Assembly (NCBI GenBank): GCA_037447655.1 | Contig: JBBHKE010000116.1 | Span: 126,001-182,964 of the forward strand | Reading direction: 5' to 3' | Source: Zygnema cylindricum | Taxonomy: Eukaryota > Streptophyta > Zygnematophyceae > Zygnematales > Zygnemataceae | Length of the DNA: 56,964 bases | Shown: positions 56,561 through 56,964 of the stretch, in pieces | How positions within the stretch are numbered: position 1 is the stretch's first letter | How the letters are laid out: each line of letters starts with the position of its first letter | The notes under the pieces: model-generated | What the model was told of the DNA's origin: nothing | Seen by the model: only the letters and a program-made list of their open reading frames with translations | The model's database searches: none | Translations under genes and position numbers: made by a program

Positions 56561-56887
56561 AATATTGGAAAAACAGGCCATAAAAATGTTAAAGATTCGT
56601 CACCATAAAGACAAAGACCAGCACATAAAACAGAAAATGCAGAAAGAAAAAAAAATGAATGAATCATTTAACATTCATGTTTCTCAATTTTACACCCTCT
56701 ACTGTGTGACAATTTTTTCATTGATCGATTAAAACCTGAGCTAAAATTTTCTTGTGATTGAAGGTCACGTTGAAAAAGCAGGGAAAAAAAAAAAAAACAT
56801 AAAATTATGCTCTGAAAACTACGCTTCTACATCCGTACCTTTACAATGTTAACAGACTCACAGATTCTTTCGTAACCAGAATTGCTC

Positions 56888-56964
56888 CTTCGTTAGTCTC
56901 CTCTCCCTCACTCTCTCTTTCCCTCCTCCCTCTCCCTCTCTCTCTCTCTCTCGCACTCTCTCTC
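56888..56964. repeat. (CT)n microsatellite at the right edge
   Basis: CTCTCCCTCACTCTCTCTTT and further CT/CCT units run to the end of the window. Confidence 0.9.

Overview
This is a nuclear window from a plant-type eukaryote, most likely a streptophyte (charophyte alga or early land plant). It is AT-rich, about 36-38 % GC by eye. Evidence for a plant: two intron-bearing host genes look plant-like (a p24-beta3-type cargo receptor and a VTC4-type inositol/galactose phosphatase), the phosphatase introns have clean GT-AG borders, and the rest is transposon sediment (Ty1/copia LTR elements, PIF/Harbinger-like and TA-target MITEs, a pogo/CENP-B-like transposase pseudogene, GATA-type simple-sequence arrays). 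Species cannot be fixed from sequence alone. Layout: 1-1.7 kb, 5' three exons of a p24 gene on the minus strand, running off the left edge. 1.8-8.5 kb, nested MITEs and a 1.5-kb fold-back element. 8.6-19.4 kb, an older minus-strand copia element (Copia-A, target duplication CTTTG) whose right LTR was split by a younger copia element (Copia-B, target duplication TTTGC). 19.7-21.9 kb, an LTR fragment and MITEs. 21.9-23.8 kb, a TCTA/ATTATC array. 25.1-29.9 kb, a broken minus-strand transposase gene whose first intron holds a GATA/ATTAGA array in the opposite orientation to the first array. 30-32.4 kb, MITEs. 33.4-40.5 kb, a complete 12-exon inositol monophosphatase-family gene on the plus strand, which is the one convincing full-length host gene. 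41.9-43 kb, a decayed coding-like stretch of unknown type. 43.3-44.4 kb, CCAAT-bearing hairpins. 44.8-53 kb, copia debris: a truncated gag (Copia-C) fused to a nearly full but dead plus-strand element (Copia-D). 53-57 kb, no clear gene, an ORF related to the 42-kb stretch, and short minisatellites. How the parts relate: all copia copies belong to one lineage. Their gag start codon lies inside the 5' LTR, and their LTRs carry, antisense to gag-pol, a tRNA-like block with a B-box and a T-run. This resembles a tRNA-type counterpart of the 5S-bearing Cassandra LTRs and is the most unusual signal here. Copia-B has near-identical LTRs and a single open 676-codon frame, gag followed by stitched remnants of pol, so it looks like a recent non-autonomous element that would depend on another copy for its enzymes.
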